IMG/VR virus record: IMGVR_UViG_3300046675_000477
Location: 1 to 49,808 of that record
Source: a virus
DNA: 49,808 nucleotides
Strand: one strand, 5' to 3'
Both the position numbers and the translations under genes were made by a program. This document shows, piece by piece, positions 1 to 7,521 of this stretch (position 1 is the stretch's first letter; the number at the start of each line of letters is the position of its first letter). A model generated the notes under the pieces. The model did no database searches. It was not told the DNA's origin and saw only the letters and a program-made list of their open reading frames with translations.

Positions 1-228
1 TGCATCGGCTGTCGCGGTGACCAGGCGACCAAGCATCCGGCCTACCTGTCCGACGCTGACGATGAGTGGTTCGACTCCACCTACCGGACCTACCGGTTCA
101 GGGTCGGCAACCCCGACGTCACGCCCGACATCATCGCCACCCTGCTGGAGGTGGCCGATGACGAGCCGAGGGACATGTCAGAGATCTGGCGACTGGCGCT
201 CGACAGCATCAGTCAAGTGCTGAGCTGA
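1..228 (+). CDS. Hypothetical protein, 5'-truncated
   Basis: The reading frame is open from base 1 to TGA at 226-228, giving the last 75 residues of a protein that starts left of the window. The visible part begins with a Cys-x2-Cys pair (CIGC), possibly half of a zinc knuckle, and is then acidic and mostly helical. I do not recognise the family. It ends just before the strong promoter at 242, so it is the last gene of an upstream rightward unit. Confidence 0.75.
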   Translation, partial: CIGCRGDQATKHPAYLSDADDEWFDSTYRTYRFRVGNPDVTPDIIATLLEVADDEPRDMSEIWRLALDSISQVLS

Positions 229-241
229 CCTAACTGTCAGG

Positions 242-270
242 TTGACAAATAGGTTTGTTTATGGTATAAT
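242..270 (+). promoter_or_regulatory. Consensus sigma-70-type promoter
   Basis: TTGACA at 242-247 and TATAAT at 265-270 are separated by exactly 17 bases: a perfect consensus in a genome whose other promoters are weaker. Transcription should start near 277 and leaves about a 135-base leader before the next gene. The leader carries a TTCAGTC palindrome (309-323) and a hairpin (327-358). Likely the main early rightward promoter of this region. Confidence 0.88.
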
Positions 271-308
271 AGAAGTAGTAGGTGGAAGTCTGCCTACTCC
301 ATGGACGC

Positions 309-323
309 TTCAGTCGGACTGAA
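309..323. repeat. TTCAGTC palindrome copy 1
   Basis: TTCAGTCGGACTGAA, exact consensus, in the leader about 32 bases after the predicted start of the 242 promoter. Confidence 0.9.
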
Positions 324-326
324 GCA

Positions 327-358
327 GCCCGGGCCGGAGTCGCTCTCCGGTTCCGGGC
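327..358 (+). other. Leader hairpin
   Basis: GCCCGG (327-332) pairs with CCGGGC (353-358), and inside it CCGGAG (334-339) pairs with CTCCGG (345-350) around a 5-base loop. No T-run follows, so it is more likely an attenuator or leader structure than a strong terminator. It lies between the promoter at 242 and the gene at 412. Confidence 0.5.
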
Positions 359-411
359 ACTCGTTCGTCTGGCACCAGGCCGGGCGAAGAACCAGAAGGA
401 GCAACCACGCA

Positions 412-822
412 ATGACAGCAGTGATGAACGGAGACAGCCGGACCGCGGACATGGCGAGGCTGGAGCAGGATCTGGCTTCAGTCCGGACTGAGCTTGCCAA
501 CTTCCGGACGCTGGTCCGGAACGTCGCGATCAACCGGGCCATCGAGCACGAGTGGTGCTCGGTGATCGACGACATCCTCGACGAGCTCGGCCTGGAGCCA
601 CGCCGGCGGGCGTACGACGTCGAGGTCAAGGTCACCTACACCGCCTGGGTCCAGGTCAGCGCGGCATCGGAGACGGACGCGCTGGAGCAGATCGAGTCGG
701 AGAGCAGGACGACGCAGCTGCGGGTGTTCAGTCCGTTCGAGGACGTGCCCCTGACCGAGGTCTTCGTCAACCAGCGAGACGTCACCATCGAGGTGTCGAG
801 TGCGGAGGTGGCGGACGACTAG
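412..822 (+). CDS. Hypothetical early protein, coiled-coil N-terminus
   Basis: 136 aa. The start at 412 is chosen for the AAGGAG 10 bases upstream; an in-frame ATG at 301 has no such site. Residues about 12-45 have heptad-like Leu/Val spacing typical of a coiled coil, followed by a strand-rich domain with many Val/Thr residues (YDVEVKVTYTAWVQVSA). Family not recognised. It is the first gene after the 242 promoter. A 16-base form of the dispersed palindrome lies inside it at 477-492. Confidence 0.8.
   Translation: MTAVMNGDSRTADMARLEQDLASVRTELANFRTLVRNVAINRAIEHEWCSVIDDILDELGLEPRRRAYDVEVKVTYTAWVQVSAASETDALEQIESESRTTQLRVFSPFEDVPLTEVFVNQRDVTIEVSSAEVADD
477..492. repeat. TTCAGTC palindrome copy 2 (16-base form)
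   Basis: TTCAGTCCGGACTGAG: same arms but two central bases, inside the gene at 412. Confidence 0.7.
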
Positions 823-845
823 TCAGTCAACGAGCCATACCCCCC

Positions 846-1193
846 ATGGCATCACTCACCGTCGACAGCGACGACCCGACCTCGGTCACCGTGCCAGGGT
901 TCGTCGACCAACATGGGACCAACCATCCCCCGATCACGCTCACCGACATGCACACCGCGGTGCAGTGTGTCGGTCCGAGCTGCATCATCCATCGGCCGAG
1001 CGCGCACCACATGCTCACCTGGCCGCTGGCATGGCACGAGGCGGCAGAGATTCTGATCCGCCTCTGTCCTCATTGGGTCATGCATCCAGACCCTGACGGC
1101 TGGGGTCCGCTCATCCATTTATGCGATGGCTGTTGTGATCTCAACTATCGGCAGCGGCCTTCGCTGCCGGTGCATCAGATTCAGTCCGACTGA
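846..1193 (+). CDS. Hypothetical Cys/His-rich protein
   Basis: 115 aa. The ATG at 846 is the first in frame after the preceding stop; its ribosome-binding site is weak (ACGAG). Several Cys and His residues (CVGPSC, HHM, CPHW, CDGCC) suggest metal binding. The last residues (IQSD) and the stop codon are written by the palindrome at 1180-1194, so the C-terminus has been shaped by that repeat. Function unknown. Confidence 0.7.
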   Translation: MASLTVDSDDPTSVTVPGFVDQHGTNHPPITLTDMHTAVQCVGPSCIIHRPSAHHMLTWPLAWHEAAEILIRLCPHWVMHPDPDGWGPLIHLCDGCCDLNYRQRPSLPVHQIQSD

Positions 1194-1194
1194 A
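1180..1194. repeat. TTCAGTC palindrome copy 3
   Basis: TTCAGTCCGACTGAA, exact; provides the TGA stop of the gene at 846. Confidence 0.9.
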
Positions 1195-1216
1195 CAACGA
1201 GACGAAAGGCGTGACG

Positions 1217-2341
1217 ATGGCTACCACCATCCTGCAGGTCGGGGACAAGATCCCCGACCTGCGTCATGCCCAGCGATACCTCCCGCTGGGCAGTGTGATC
1301 AACCTCGGAAGAACCCCGGGAACCCGGTACCGGCTGGTCGCGCCAGCCACCTGGCTGACCGACGACAACAACCCCAGGCCGATGGATCCCTACACCTACA
1401 CCTATGAGCCGTACCTGGACAGCACGCCGGACGGAGAGCCGGACTCGGTGAGTATCACCGAGACCGCGGTGCAGTTCCTCTGGCGCCTGCGTGACTCCGC
1501 GCTGACGTCGGCCCACACGGCGCGGATCGGCATCGGCAATGTCGAGTCGTGCCTGGCCAAGCTGCGCGCCAGGCCGTCCGACTTCCCACTCGGACAGGGC
1601 ATCTACCTGACCAACCACACCGACGTCACGCGGCTGCCCGACGACAGCCTGATCTACACCGGGCATCCGAGTGACCTGCGTGGGTTCGGCCTGTACCGGG
1701 TCCACAGTGGCCGGGTCCACGCGGTGCTCGGCTCGATCCCCTACGAGGACGGTGGCCTGTGGCCGATGTACGTCCATCGCTCCGACCCGACACCGGCCTG
1801 GGCCACGGCCGGGCCCGAGCCGGAGGACGAGGCCAACCTGCGACTCATCAAGGCCAAGGCGTGGACCATCGGGATGACCGGCAAGCGTCAGCACTCGTGG
1901 TGCTCGGTGCTGGAGACGACACTCAACCATCTCGGGGTGACCAGTGACTCACCGGTCCAGGTCGGTGAGTCACCGTTCGTGCTGGGTGACGTGCTGACAC
2001 CGAGCCAGGTCGCGCGGCTGCCCGAGGGAACGATCCTCGGCTGGCGCTGGGGCAACGGCACCGGATACGTCACGCTCTACGAACGCAGCGCTGCGGCCCG
2101 CAACGCGGCCGGCACCCATCGGCTGTGGGGTACCGACCCGAACGAGGCCAACAGCCACGACCCGATGACCATGCTCGGCTCGTCACGACGGGAGTTCGCG
2201 TGGCGGATCGGCGGACAGGCGCTGCAGCAGATGCCCGACGGCACGGTCTACGAGGTCGGCGAGCAGCGGTTCAGTCTGACTGAAGACACCAGATCGCAGA
2301 TCGCGAGCTGGAACAACTACCAGGTGGTGACCATCCCATGA
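1217..2341 (+). CDS. Hypothetical protein, 374 aa
   Basis: The start is ATG 1217 because GAAAGG lies 8 bases upstream; a GTG at 1211 would be too close. It is the largest protein of the left early cluster. It has a strand-rich layout with repeated VGDxxPDL / GDVLTPSQVARLP-like phrases (near residues 10, 255 and others), suggesting repeated small domains. No known family recognised. It is followed by an ATGA overlap with the next gene, indicating translational coupling. A palindrome copy lies near its 3' end (2270-2284). Confidence 0.85.
   Translation: MATTILQVGDKIPDLRHAQRYLPLGSVINLGRTPGTRYRLVAPATWLTDDNNPRPMDPYTYTYEPYLDSTPDGEPDSVSITETAVQFLWRLRDSALTSAHTARIGIGNVESCLAKLRARPSDFPLGQGIYLTNHTDVTRLPDDSLIYTGHPSDLRGFGLYRVHSGRVHAVLGSIPYEDGGLWPMYVHRSDPTPAWATAGPEPEDEANLRLIKAKAWTIGMTGKRQHSWCSVLETTLNHLGVTSDSPVQVGESPFVLGDVLTPSQVARLPEGTILGWRWGNGTGYVTLYERSAAARNAAGTHRLWGTDPNEANSHDPMTMLGSSRREFAWRIGGQALQQMPDGTVYEVGEQRFSLTEDTRSQIASWNNYQVVTIP
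2270..2284. repeat. TTCAGTC palindrome copy 4
   Basis: TTCAGTCTGACTGAA, exact, inside the gene at 1217 near its 3' end, encoding FSLTE. Confidence 0.9.
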
Positions 2342-2604
2342 GCACGACAGATCTGACCGACATCATCGGCAAGCACGACTTCCCGTTCGAGGTACGGCAG
2401 CAACTGCTGGCCGATCTCGTCACCCGCGAGGACGCCGCCCTGCACCTGCTCGTCCATGCGGCGGCGCAGTTCGGGCTCTACCCGCAGATCGTGCTGGAGG
2501 TCCTGGCCCAGTCCGGGCTCGGCTCTCCGCTCACGCCGCAGCGGCGAGCCGAGATCAGGGATGACTACGACACCCTGATCGAGAAGCTGAGGGAGCAGGG
2601 ATGA
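2338..2604 (+). CDS. Hypothetical small helical protein
   Basis: 88 aa. ATG 2338 overlaps the upstream stop (ATGA) and the gene ends in an ATGA overlap with the next one, so it sits in a tightly coupled run of four genes. The protein looks almost entirely helical and Leu/Ala-rich. No family recognised. Confidence 0.78.
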   Translation: MSTTDLTDIIGKHDFPFEVRQQLLADLVTREDAALHLLVHAAAQFGLYPQIVLEVLAQSGLGSPLTPQRRAEIRDDYDTLIEKLREQG

Positions 2605-3119
2605 GCACCGCGCTGACGACCCTCGCCGACATCGCCGAGGGTGAGGAGTTCGTCATCATCACCGACAACCATCGCGGTCACTGGGTGATGGGTGCCAATG
2701 GCGCAGCCTCACCGCGTGGGCAGAGCTTCGACATCCCCGACATCGGCTTCTTCCTCGACGGCCTGCTGCACAGTGGCAGCGTCTACCGCCGGGATGCCAC
2801 GCCACCCGAGGCGGGGGAGTGGTGGACCTACCGCCACTACAGCGTGCTGGTGCTGGGCGTCTCCGGTGACACGTGCCGGACCGCCTGGTTCTCCGCCTCC
2901 GGCCACCTGTCCTCGTGCCGTGACGTCGACGATCTTGGTCATGAGGGAGTCAGGCGCGAGCCGGTGACTCTCGGTGGTGAGCACCTGCTGTACCTGATGC
3001 AGAACTACGACTCGATGCAGACCCGGGTCCACACGCTGAGTGACCAGGTGCGGCAGATGGGCAACCTCCGGCACGCGGTGGAGCGGATCAGCCAGATGGC
3101 GAACGCGGTGCTGACATGA
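2601..3119 (+). CDS. Hypothetical protein, 172 aa
   Basis: Starts within the upstream ATGA overlap. The first 110 residues are strand-rich (EEFVIITDNHRGHWVMG, WWTYRHYSVLVLGVSG); the last 50 form a probable helix. Conserved aromatic residues but no recognised domain. Ends in an ATGA overlap with the gene at 3116. Confidence 0.78.
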   Translation: MSTALTTLADIAEGEEFVIITDNHRGHWVMGANGAASPRGQSFDIPDIGFFLDGLLHSGSVYRRDATPPEAGEWWTYRHYSVLVLGVSGDTCRTAWFSASGHLSSCRDVDDLGHEGVRREPVTLGGEHLLYLMQNYDSMQTRVHTLSDQVRQMGNLRHAVERISQMANAVLT

Positions 3120-3493
3120 ACGCCCAGGCACGGCGACCGCGTGGGCTGGCTGCGGTCACCAATCAACGAGCGGCCAGCGCCAGGGCCCTGATCCTGGCGT
3201 GCCGGGCGAGCACCTGTCAGTGGGACATCCTCGGCTCGGCCGTGTACATCGGGCAGAGTCGGACGGGCCGGCGGATCTGGGTCCACCGGATCCGCTGTGT
3301 CCGGTGTGGTTCGATCCGGATCGCGCACTACCCGCCGGGTCGGACCCTGACCAGTGATCGGATCGGCGGCTACAGGTACGAGCGGCCGACCGGCTGGAGT
3401 GACGTCACGGTCTACTACGGCTACGCCCTGCAGGCGCTGGTCGATGAGGGTGCCATCACCGTGAGTGATGAGCCGGTCCCTGACGATGCCTAG
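3116..3493 (+). CDS. Hypothetical basic protein with one CxxC
   Basis: 125 aa, basic N-terminus. CVRCGS in the middle (IRCVRCGSIRIAHY) resembles half of a zinc ribbon; other Cys residues (LACRAS, CQWD) could complete the site. Coupled to the upstream gene by ATGA. Function unknown. Confidence 0.72.
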   Translation: MNAQARRPRGLAAVTNQRAASARALILACRASTCQWDILGSAVYIGQSRTGRRIWVHRIRCVRCGSIRIAHYPPGRTLTSDRIGGYRYERPTGWSDVTVYYGYALQALVDEGAITVSDEPVPDDA

Positions 3494-3803
3494 CCAGGTC
3501 ATGAACGGGGTTTCAGTTCGACTGAGCCAGGCCCTGGCCGCGTTGCCGGGGACCAGTCGCGGGGTGGCCGAGTTCCTGCTGGCGGGTGGGTACGTCGGGG
3601 AGCGCAACTCCCTGAAGGGGTGCCCGGTCGCCCTCTATCTGGGGGGCGAGCTGGGGGGCGAGGTGTGTGTGGCGATGGATGGTGCCTGGATCTATGGGCT
3701 CGGCCCGTACACGGCGCTGCCCAGTGGTGTGCGCAACTTCGTCGACGACTTCGACAAGGGGATGTACCCGCCCCTGGTGAGGATCGGTGGTGCCGCTGGA
3801 TAG
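3486..3803 (+). CDS. Hypothetical protein, 105 aa
   Basis: The frame is open from 3465. ATG 3486 gives a short overlap with the upstream gene; ATG 3501 and GTG 3465 are alternatives, and no start has a strong ribosome-binding site. The protein is Gly-rich with VSVRLSQALAALPGT near the N-terminus, part of which is encoded by the palindrome at 3512-3526. Function unknown. Confidence 0.62.
   Translation: MPSQVMNGVSVRLSQALAALPGTSRGVAEFLLAGGYVGERNSLKGCPVALYLGGELGGEVCVAMDGAWIYGLGPYTALPSGVRNFVDDFDKGMYPPLVRIGGAAG
3512..3526. repeat. TTCAGTC palindrome copy 5
   Basis: TTCAGTTCGACTGAG, two changes from consensus, near the start of the gene at 3486. Confidence 0.75.
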
Positions 3804-3834
3804 GCCGTGTCGTGACAAACCCTCTGATCAACTT

Positions 3835-3849
3835 TTCAGTTAGACTGAA
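3835..3849. repeat. TTCAGTC palindrome copy 6
   Basis: TTCAGTTAGACTGAA, one change, intergenic, about 22 bases before the ribosome-binding site of the gene at 3884. Confidence 0.85.
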
Positions 3850-3883
3850 GCACAGCAACCAACACCTAGGAGAACAACCGCAG

Positions 3884-4225
3884 ATGAGCACCATCGAAGA
3901 GACCGTCCGCCGCGCCCTCGCCGAGCGTGGCCTGAGCAGCTACGTCCAGTCGGCCGGCCCAGCAATCGATGCGCTGGTCCAGCGCGAGCGTGGCATCGCA
4001 GCCAAGCTGATCGACTACGCCAGGACGGAGACCGACATCGACGACGACGAGGTCCGGGAGTTCCTGGAGTCGACCGGCATGGCCGTGCCGGAGCCGGAGC
4101 CGGAGCTGGAGCCCCGTGTCGGTGTCGACGGAGAACTCGGCCAGGTCCTGGAGGCGCTGCAGGCCATCGCCACCAAGGTCGACTCGTTGACCCGGTACGC
4201 CCGAGCCAACGGCTACGAGGGCTAA
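3884..4225 (+). CDS. Hypothetical acidic protein
   Basis: 113 aa; start chosen for AGGAGA about 9 bases upstream. The N-terminal half is helical, a Pro/Glu repeat (PEPEPELEP) forms a linker near residue 65, and the C-terminus is a probable helix. This reads like two small helical parts joined by a stiff linker. A 12-bp hairpin right after the stop ends the unit. Confidence 0.75.
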   Translation: MSTIEETVRRALAERGLSSYVQSAGPAIDALVQRERGIAAKLIDYARTETDIDDDEVREFLESTGMAVPEPEPELEPRVGVDGELGQVLEALQAIATKVDSLTRYARANGYEG

Positions 4226-4232
4226 TCGAACT

Positions 4233-4264
4233 GGGCACCCCGGGTCGCGTGGCCCGGGGTGCCC
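4233..4264 (+). terminator. 12-bp perfect hairpin
   Basis: GGGCACCCCGGG (4233-4244) pairs perfectly with CCCGGGGTGCCC (4253-4264) around an 8-base loop, eight bases after a stop codon. No U-run follows, a form common for actinobacterial terminators. Confidence 0.65.
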
Positions 4265-4290
4265 GCCACCCCCCGAACAGGAGCAACCAC

Positions 4291-4704
4291 GTGACCGAGA
4301 CCCACTACGAGCAGCCATGCGTGCCGACAGCCACCGGCTACTGCTTCGTGCACCAGCACCAGCTTGAGCCGCCGGCTTCAGTCCCGACTGAGCTGGCATC
4401 ACAAGCGGCATGGCAGACACCACCGATCTCCTACCGCAACCGCAACTGGCTGGAGGTGATGGAGATGCTGCACTCCAGACCCGGTGAGTGGCTGTTCATC
4501 GGAGACCTGGTTCCCATCTCCGTCGCCAACGCCATCCGGCAGGGGCGGATCGCCGCACTGCGGGACGGCGTGACGGTGAAGACCCGCAACAACACCCGCG
4601 GTGAGAACAGGACCCTGAGCCTGTATCTGAAGTGGGACACCCCGGCCGCCCGCAGGAAAGCGGCCAAGAACAAACCGCCGAAGCAACTACCCAAGGAGAA
4701 CTGA
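4291..4704 (+). CDS. Hypothetical protein upstream of SSB
   Basis: 137 aa, GTG start preceded by GGAGCAACC. Cys/His residues in the first 30 (CVPTATGYCFVHQHQ) may bind metal; the middle (WLEVMEMLHSRPGEWLFIGDL) resembles a winged-helix-like fold of the kind used by small phage DNA-binding proteins, and the tail is Lys/Pro-rich. Its stop abuts the SSB start, so a role in replication is plausible but inferred. A 16-base palindrome lies inside at 4377. Confidence 0.75.
   Translation: MTETHYEQPCVPTATGYCFVHQHQLEPPASVPTELASQAAWQTPPISYRNRNWLEVMEMLHSRPGEWLFIGDLVPISVANAIRQGRIAALRDGVTVKTRNNTRGENRTLSLYLKWDTPAARRKAAKNKPPKQLPKEN
4377..4392. repeat. TTCAGTC palindrome copy 7 (16-base form)
   Basis: TTCAGTCCCGACTGAG inside the gene at 4291. 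Confidence 0.7.
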
Positions 4705-5148
4705 GTGTTACCACGCATCGCGTTCGAGGCCCGAGTGGCACAGGACCCCGAGCTGAGGTTCGGCCAGTCGGGCACAGCCATCTGCCGACTGCGACTGGTC
4801 GCCGCCGATCGCCGGCGCAACCAGCAGACCAACGAGTGGGAGGACGCCGGCACGCTGTGGATCGATGGCACCTGCTTCAAGGACACCGCCGAGCACGCGG
4901 CCGAGTCGCTGGTCAAGGGCGACAACGTCCTCGTCCAGGGCAAGCTGCAGACCGAGGAGTGGAGCGACCGGGAGACCGGTGACAAGCGGTCCAAGATCGC
5001 GCTGGTCATCGACGAGATCGGCCCGAGCCTGCGCTTTCGCACTCTCCACCACGGCACGGGGCAGGACCAGCAGCGCCAGCGCACCGGTCAACCAAGCAGC
5101 CAGGATCCGTGGGGTGGCAGTGGTGCCGATGACCAGCCACCGTTCTGA
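4705..5148 (+). CDS. ssb: Single-stranded DNA-binding protein
   Basis: 147 aa, GTG start directly after the upstream stop with AAGGAG in front. Residues 1-110 form an OB-fold: FEARVAQDPELRFGQSGTAI at the start, WIDGTCFKDTAEHAAESLVKGDNVLVQG in the middle. A Gln/Gly-rich linker leads to the tip DDQPPF, the classic SSB docking tail for partner proteins. It coats ssDNA during replication and recombination, and probably works with the Rad52-type protein (16658) and the primase-helicase (13654). Confidence 0.95.
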   Translation: MLPRIAFEARVAQDPELRFGQSGTAICRLRLVAADRRRNQQTNEWEDAGTLWIDGTCFKDTAEHAAESLVKGDNVLVQGKLQTEEWSDRETGDKRSKIALVIDEIGPSLRFRTLHHGTGQDQQRQRTGQPSSQDPWGGSGADDQPPF

Positions 5149-5152
5149 GCAG

Positions 5153-5167
5153 CTCAGTCCGACTGAA
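5153..5167. repeat. TTCAGTC palindrome copy 8
   Basis: CTCAGTCCGACTGAA, one change, between the ssb stop and the ribosome-binding site of the gene at 5180. Confidence 0.85.
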
Positions 5168-5179
5168 GAAGGAGCAACC

Positions 5180-5566
5180 ATGAAGTTCCGAACGGCCGTC
5201 CGCGACGTCGGCCATGACGATGAGAAGTGGACCGTCTACGGGGACAACGGCGGTCTGTTCACCGCGGCCCTGACCTCGGTGATGGGACAGCGGGTAAGCA
5301 CCCATCTGATCGACCGGATGGTGACGATCGACTGTGACGACACATACCGGATCACCGGCCTGGTGGTCGGGGAGAAGGTGGCGCCGAGCTGTCGCTGCTG
5401 TGGTGGCAGCGGCGGCCACGAGTACCGGGCCTATGTCGGTGGCCGGAGTCCGGAGGATCTGGATACCGAGTGCAGCAACTGCGCGGGCAACGGTCGGTCG
5501 TACTTCAACAGCAGGCGCGACTCCTGCTCGGGCTATCGAGACCTGGTGCGGAGTGTGCACAGGTGA
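5180..5566 (+). CDS. Zinc-finger protein, DnaJ-like CxxCxGxG repeats
   Basis: 128 aa; AAGGAGCAACC precedes the ATG. Two motifs, CRCCGGSGG and CSNCAGNG, at about residues 73-80 and 99-106 match the CxxCxGxG repeats of the DnaJ zinc domain, enough for one zinc centre. The N-terminal 65 residues are strand-rich and not recognised. It may be a small chaperone-like or nucleic-acid-binding protein. It ends in a GTGA overlap with the next gene. Confidence 0.8.
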   Translation: MKFRTAVRDVGHDDEKWTVYGDNGGLFTAALTSVMGQRVSTHLIDRMVTIDCDDTYRITGLVVGEKVAPSCRCCGGSGGHEYRAYVGGRSPEDLDTECSNCAGNGRSYFNSRRDSCSGYRDLVRSVHR

Positions 5567-5910
5567 AGGCGGTGAGGATACCGGTCGCCACTGACAGCCC
5601 GATCGAGGTGGTCGACGCCGGTGGTGGTCGCTGGGAGCAGCTGGCCCGGATGATCGGTGACCCGTGCAGCTACATCGAGATCGTGAACTGCGTGCTCACC
5701 CCGGAGTTCAGCCTCGTGATGGTGGTCGACGAGGAGGGACTGCTCAACGGCCAGCCACCGAACCGCCGGGCCCAGTACCTGTACCCGTTCTCTCCCATCA
5801 CCGGCACCGTGCTGGTGATGTGCGAGGGCTGGGTCAACGACGGCATGGATCTGGTCGACCTGCCGGATCCGGAGCAGGCCCTGGCTCTGGTGAAGGGGGT
5901 CACCCAGTGA
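5563..5910 (+). CDS. DUF3846-like protein
   Basis: 115 aa, GTG start overlapping the upstream stop. The phrases GDPCSYIEIV, MVVDEEGLLNGQPPNRRAQYLY and ITGTVLV fit the DUF3846 family, common in phages and conjugative elements and of unknown function. Located in the small-gene early cluster and coupled to its neighbours by GTGA overlaps at both ends. Confidence 0.75.
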   Translation: MKAVRIPVATDSPIEVVDAGGGRWEQLARMIGDPCSYIEIVNCVLTPEFSLVMVVDEEGLLNGQPPNRRAQYLYPFSPITGTVLVMCEGWVNDGMDLVDLPDPEQALALVKGVTQ

Positions 5911-6110
5911 GCGAGCCGATGGCCATGCCCAGCACGGGGGAGAGCGTGGCCGAGGCATGTGCCGACGCCCTGCTCACCGCCTGTGCCCACGTCATCTTCC
6001 TGGCCAAGCCGGAGCTGGAGGAGGCCAGTGTCCTGGAGGTCGTGGAGCTGGCGATGTCGATGATCGACCGCGTCCTGATCAAGTCGCAGGAGCAGGGGGC
6101 AAGGCCATGA
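5907..6110 (+). CDS. Hypothetical small helical protein
   Basis: 67 aa with a GTGA-coupled start. Mostly helical with a hydrophobic stretch (ADALLTACAHVIFLA) that is borderline for a membrane segment but contains Asp and His. Function unknown. Confidence 0.65.
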   Translation: MSEPMAMPSTGESVAEACADALLTACAHVIFLAKPELEEASVLEVVELAMSMIDRVLIKSQEQGARP

Positions 6111-6412
6111 CCTCACCGGCTGGCTACGTGGAGCTGAGCAAGGGCGATCCGGTCTACTCCATCTGGATCTGGCGGCAGGACAGCATTACCCTCGCTCGCC
6201 TGCGCGGGCCACTGATGAACCTCATGGAGCTGGCCAACCATCGGTGCGAGCACCTTCTTCACGCGCCGCTGCTGTGCGCGGAGACCGGCGAGCACAAGCA
6301 GCACTGGTGCTGGCCGTGCAAGATCAAGCAGTTGGTGATGGACATCCAGCTGGCTACCGCATCACATTCAGTTCCGACTGAAGCAACCAACGAAGGGAAG
6401 CCCGATGCCTGA
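6107..6412 (+). CDS. Hypothetical Cys/His protein
   Basis: 101 aa, start inside an ATGA overlap. Residues 45-75 carry HRCEH, LLCAETGEH and HWCWPCK, a set of Cys and His suited to one or two zinc sites. The C-terminal tail is partly encoded by a 16-base palindrome (6367-6382). The last 8 bases overlap the next gene. Confidence 0.72.
   Translation: MTSPAGYVELSKGDPVYSIWIWRQDSITLARLRGPLMNLMELANHRCEHLLHAPLLCAETGEHKQHWCWPCKIKQLVMDIQLATASHSVPTEATNEGKPDA
6367..6382. repeat. TTCAGTC palindrome copy 9 (16-base form)
   Basis: TTCAGTTCCGACTGAA near the 3' end of the gene at 6107, just before the GAAGGGAAG ribosome-binding site of the gene at 6405. Confidence 0.8.
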
Positions 6413-6908
6413 AGCGCCGGAGATGATGACCGCTGACGACCTGTTGGCGGACATGCGCGACATGCTGGCCAACGACCCTGACCAGAACGCGACGATCTAC
6501 CTGGGTGGCCCGGGTAGCCAGCTCGGCATCGTGCCCTGTGTGGCGATGGCGCCGAGGGACACGCTGCGCGCGATCGGAATGCTCGTGCTGGACGGCAAGC
6601 TCGACCCGCCGGTCTGGGTCACCCTGGTCGCCGACAGCTACACCTCAACCGACATGACGGAGAGTGAGCGAGGCCAGCTCGTCGGCTCACTCGAATCCCT
6701 GTTCGAGGCCGGTGACCCGCGCGTCAGCGAGGCGATGATGGCGCTCGGCATGCACTCCGACGGCACCAGCTTCGTCGTCGAGCAGCCCTACGTCCACCAG
6801 GATGGGTGCTTCACCTGGGGCGAGATCAAGCACAGCGACGGGATGGAAGGTCCGATGGTCGATGCCATGCGGACCATCCTGCGGGCCAGCTCGGCGGTTC
6901 AGTCGTGA
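6405..6908 (+). CDS. Hypothetical protein, 167 aa
   Basis: ATG preceded by GAAGGGAAG. Compact alpha/beta protein with GGPGSQLGIVPCVAMAP near residue 35 and an acidic surface. No family recognised. Its end (AVQS, stop TGA) lies within a palindrome that also holds the GTG start of the next gene. Confidence 0.75.
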   Translation: MPEAPEMMTADDLLADMRDMLANDPDQNATIYLGGPGSQLGIVPCVAMAPRDTLRAIGMLVLDGKLDPPVWVTLVADSYTSTDMTESERGQLVGSLESLFEAGDPRVSEAMMALGMHSDGTSFVVEQPYVHQDGCFTWGEIKHSDGMEGPMVDAMRTILRASSAVQS

Positions 6909-6913
6909 CTGAA
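6898..6913. repeat. TTCAGTC palindrome copy 10 (16-base form)
   Basis: TTCAGTCGTGACTGAA; its centre contains GTGA, which is both the stop of the gene at 6405 and the start of the gene at 6905. Confidence 0.85.
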
Positions 6914-7219
6914 CTCCATCCGTTCGAGGGTCCACGGGGACTGCACGGCTACACGAGATTCACCGACACCTACGGCGCAACCATCGAGCTCCAGGAGTCC
7001 AGTGCCCTCATTCTCGGCGACGTCTTTTCTGCCGTCGCTATCGCACCGGACAGTCCTGGTGACTACTGCTGGCTCCGGGTCTACGCCGCAGGCTGGGAGC
7101 CACAGCCGGAGGGACAGGCCGCAGCACACCTGTCCCGACCACAGGCACGGGAGTTGTTCATGGCCCTTGCTGAGTTCCTTGACGACGACGAGGCGATCGA
7201 TGTTGGAGGTGACACATGA
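6905..7219 (+). CDS. Hypothetical protein, 104 aa
   Basis: GTG start within the centre of the palindrome at 6898-6913. Strand-rich N-terminal two thirds (YTRFTDTYGATIELQESSAL, YCWLRVYAAGW) and an acidic helical C-terminus. Function unknown. Translation is probably coupled to the gene at 6405. Confidence 0.7.
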   Translation: MTELHPFEGPRGLHGYTRFTDTYGATIELQESSALILGDVFSAVAIAPDSPGDYCWLRVYAAGWEPQPEGQAAAHLSRPQARELFMALAEFLDDDEAIDVGGDT

Positions 7220-7421
7220 GTCCACTGGACCCGGTGTTGTCGAGATCCTGCAGTCCACCCGGTGGCGCTGTCGGGTGTGCGGCCGGCACGGGAAGCCGGA
7301 GAACTACTCGGAGTCGATCATTTGCATGGCGGGCCACCCGTTCGGGTGCTCGTGCGGCAGGTGGTTCTCCAGCTTCAACTACCGGAAGGCTCACATCAGG
7401 ATGGTCCACCGAGATGCATGA
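7200..7421 (+). CDS. C2H2-like zinc-finger protein
   Basis: 73 aa in the frame that ends at TGA 7419-7421. ATG 7200 has GAGG 6 bases upstream; GTG 7209 is an alternative. CRVC and later CSC with H-x4-H (KAHIRMVH) form a finger resembling C2H2 types. The competing frame from ATG 7216 has a better Shine-Dalgarno (GGAGGT) but a low-complexity product, so I prefer this one. It overlaps both neighbours. Confidence 0.6.
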   Translation: MLEVTHESTGPGVVEILQSTRWRCRVCGRHGKPENYSESIICMAGHPFGCSCGRWFSSFNYRKAHIRMVHRDA

Positions 7422-7521
7422 GCGGTGGCGTGAGGTCGTCTTCACCTGCCTCGGTGTCCTGGTCGTCGCGGTGGCCGTCACTCTGATCGGCTACATGCTG
7501 ATGGCCGGGGTGTTGCAATAG
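7414..7521 (+). CDS. Small single-span membrane protein
   Basis: 35 aa, ATG in an ATGCATGA overlap with the zinc-finger gene. Residues about 9-31 (VFTCLGVLVVAVAVTLIGYM) form one clear transmembrane helix after a charged MHERWRE start. Small early membrane peptides are frequent in phages; the role is unknown. Confidence 0.6.
   Translation: MHERWREVVFTCLGVLVVAVAVTLIGYMLMAGVLQ

Noticed and set aside
3819-3841. Possible promoter GTGACA near 3815 ahead of the gene at 3884
   Set aside because: No matching -10 box at proper spacing; TAGACT at 3841 is 23 bases away and belongs to a palindrome copy.
7216-7413. Frame from ATG 7216 with a good Shine-Dalgarno
   Set aside because: Its product is Ser/Arg/Gly low complexity, while the overlapping frame gives a coherent zinc finger. 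Only the end of this frame (7414-7521) is kept as a membrane peptide.
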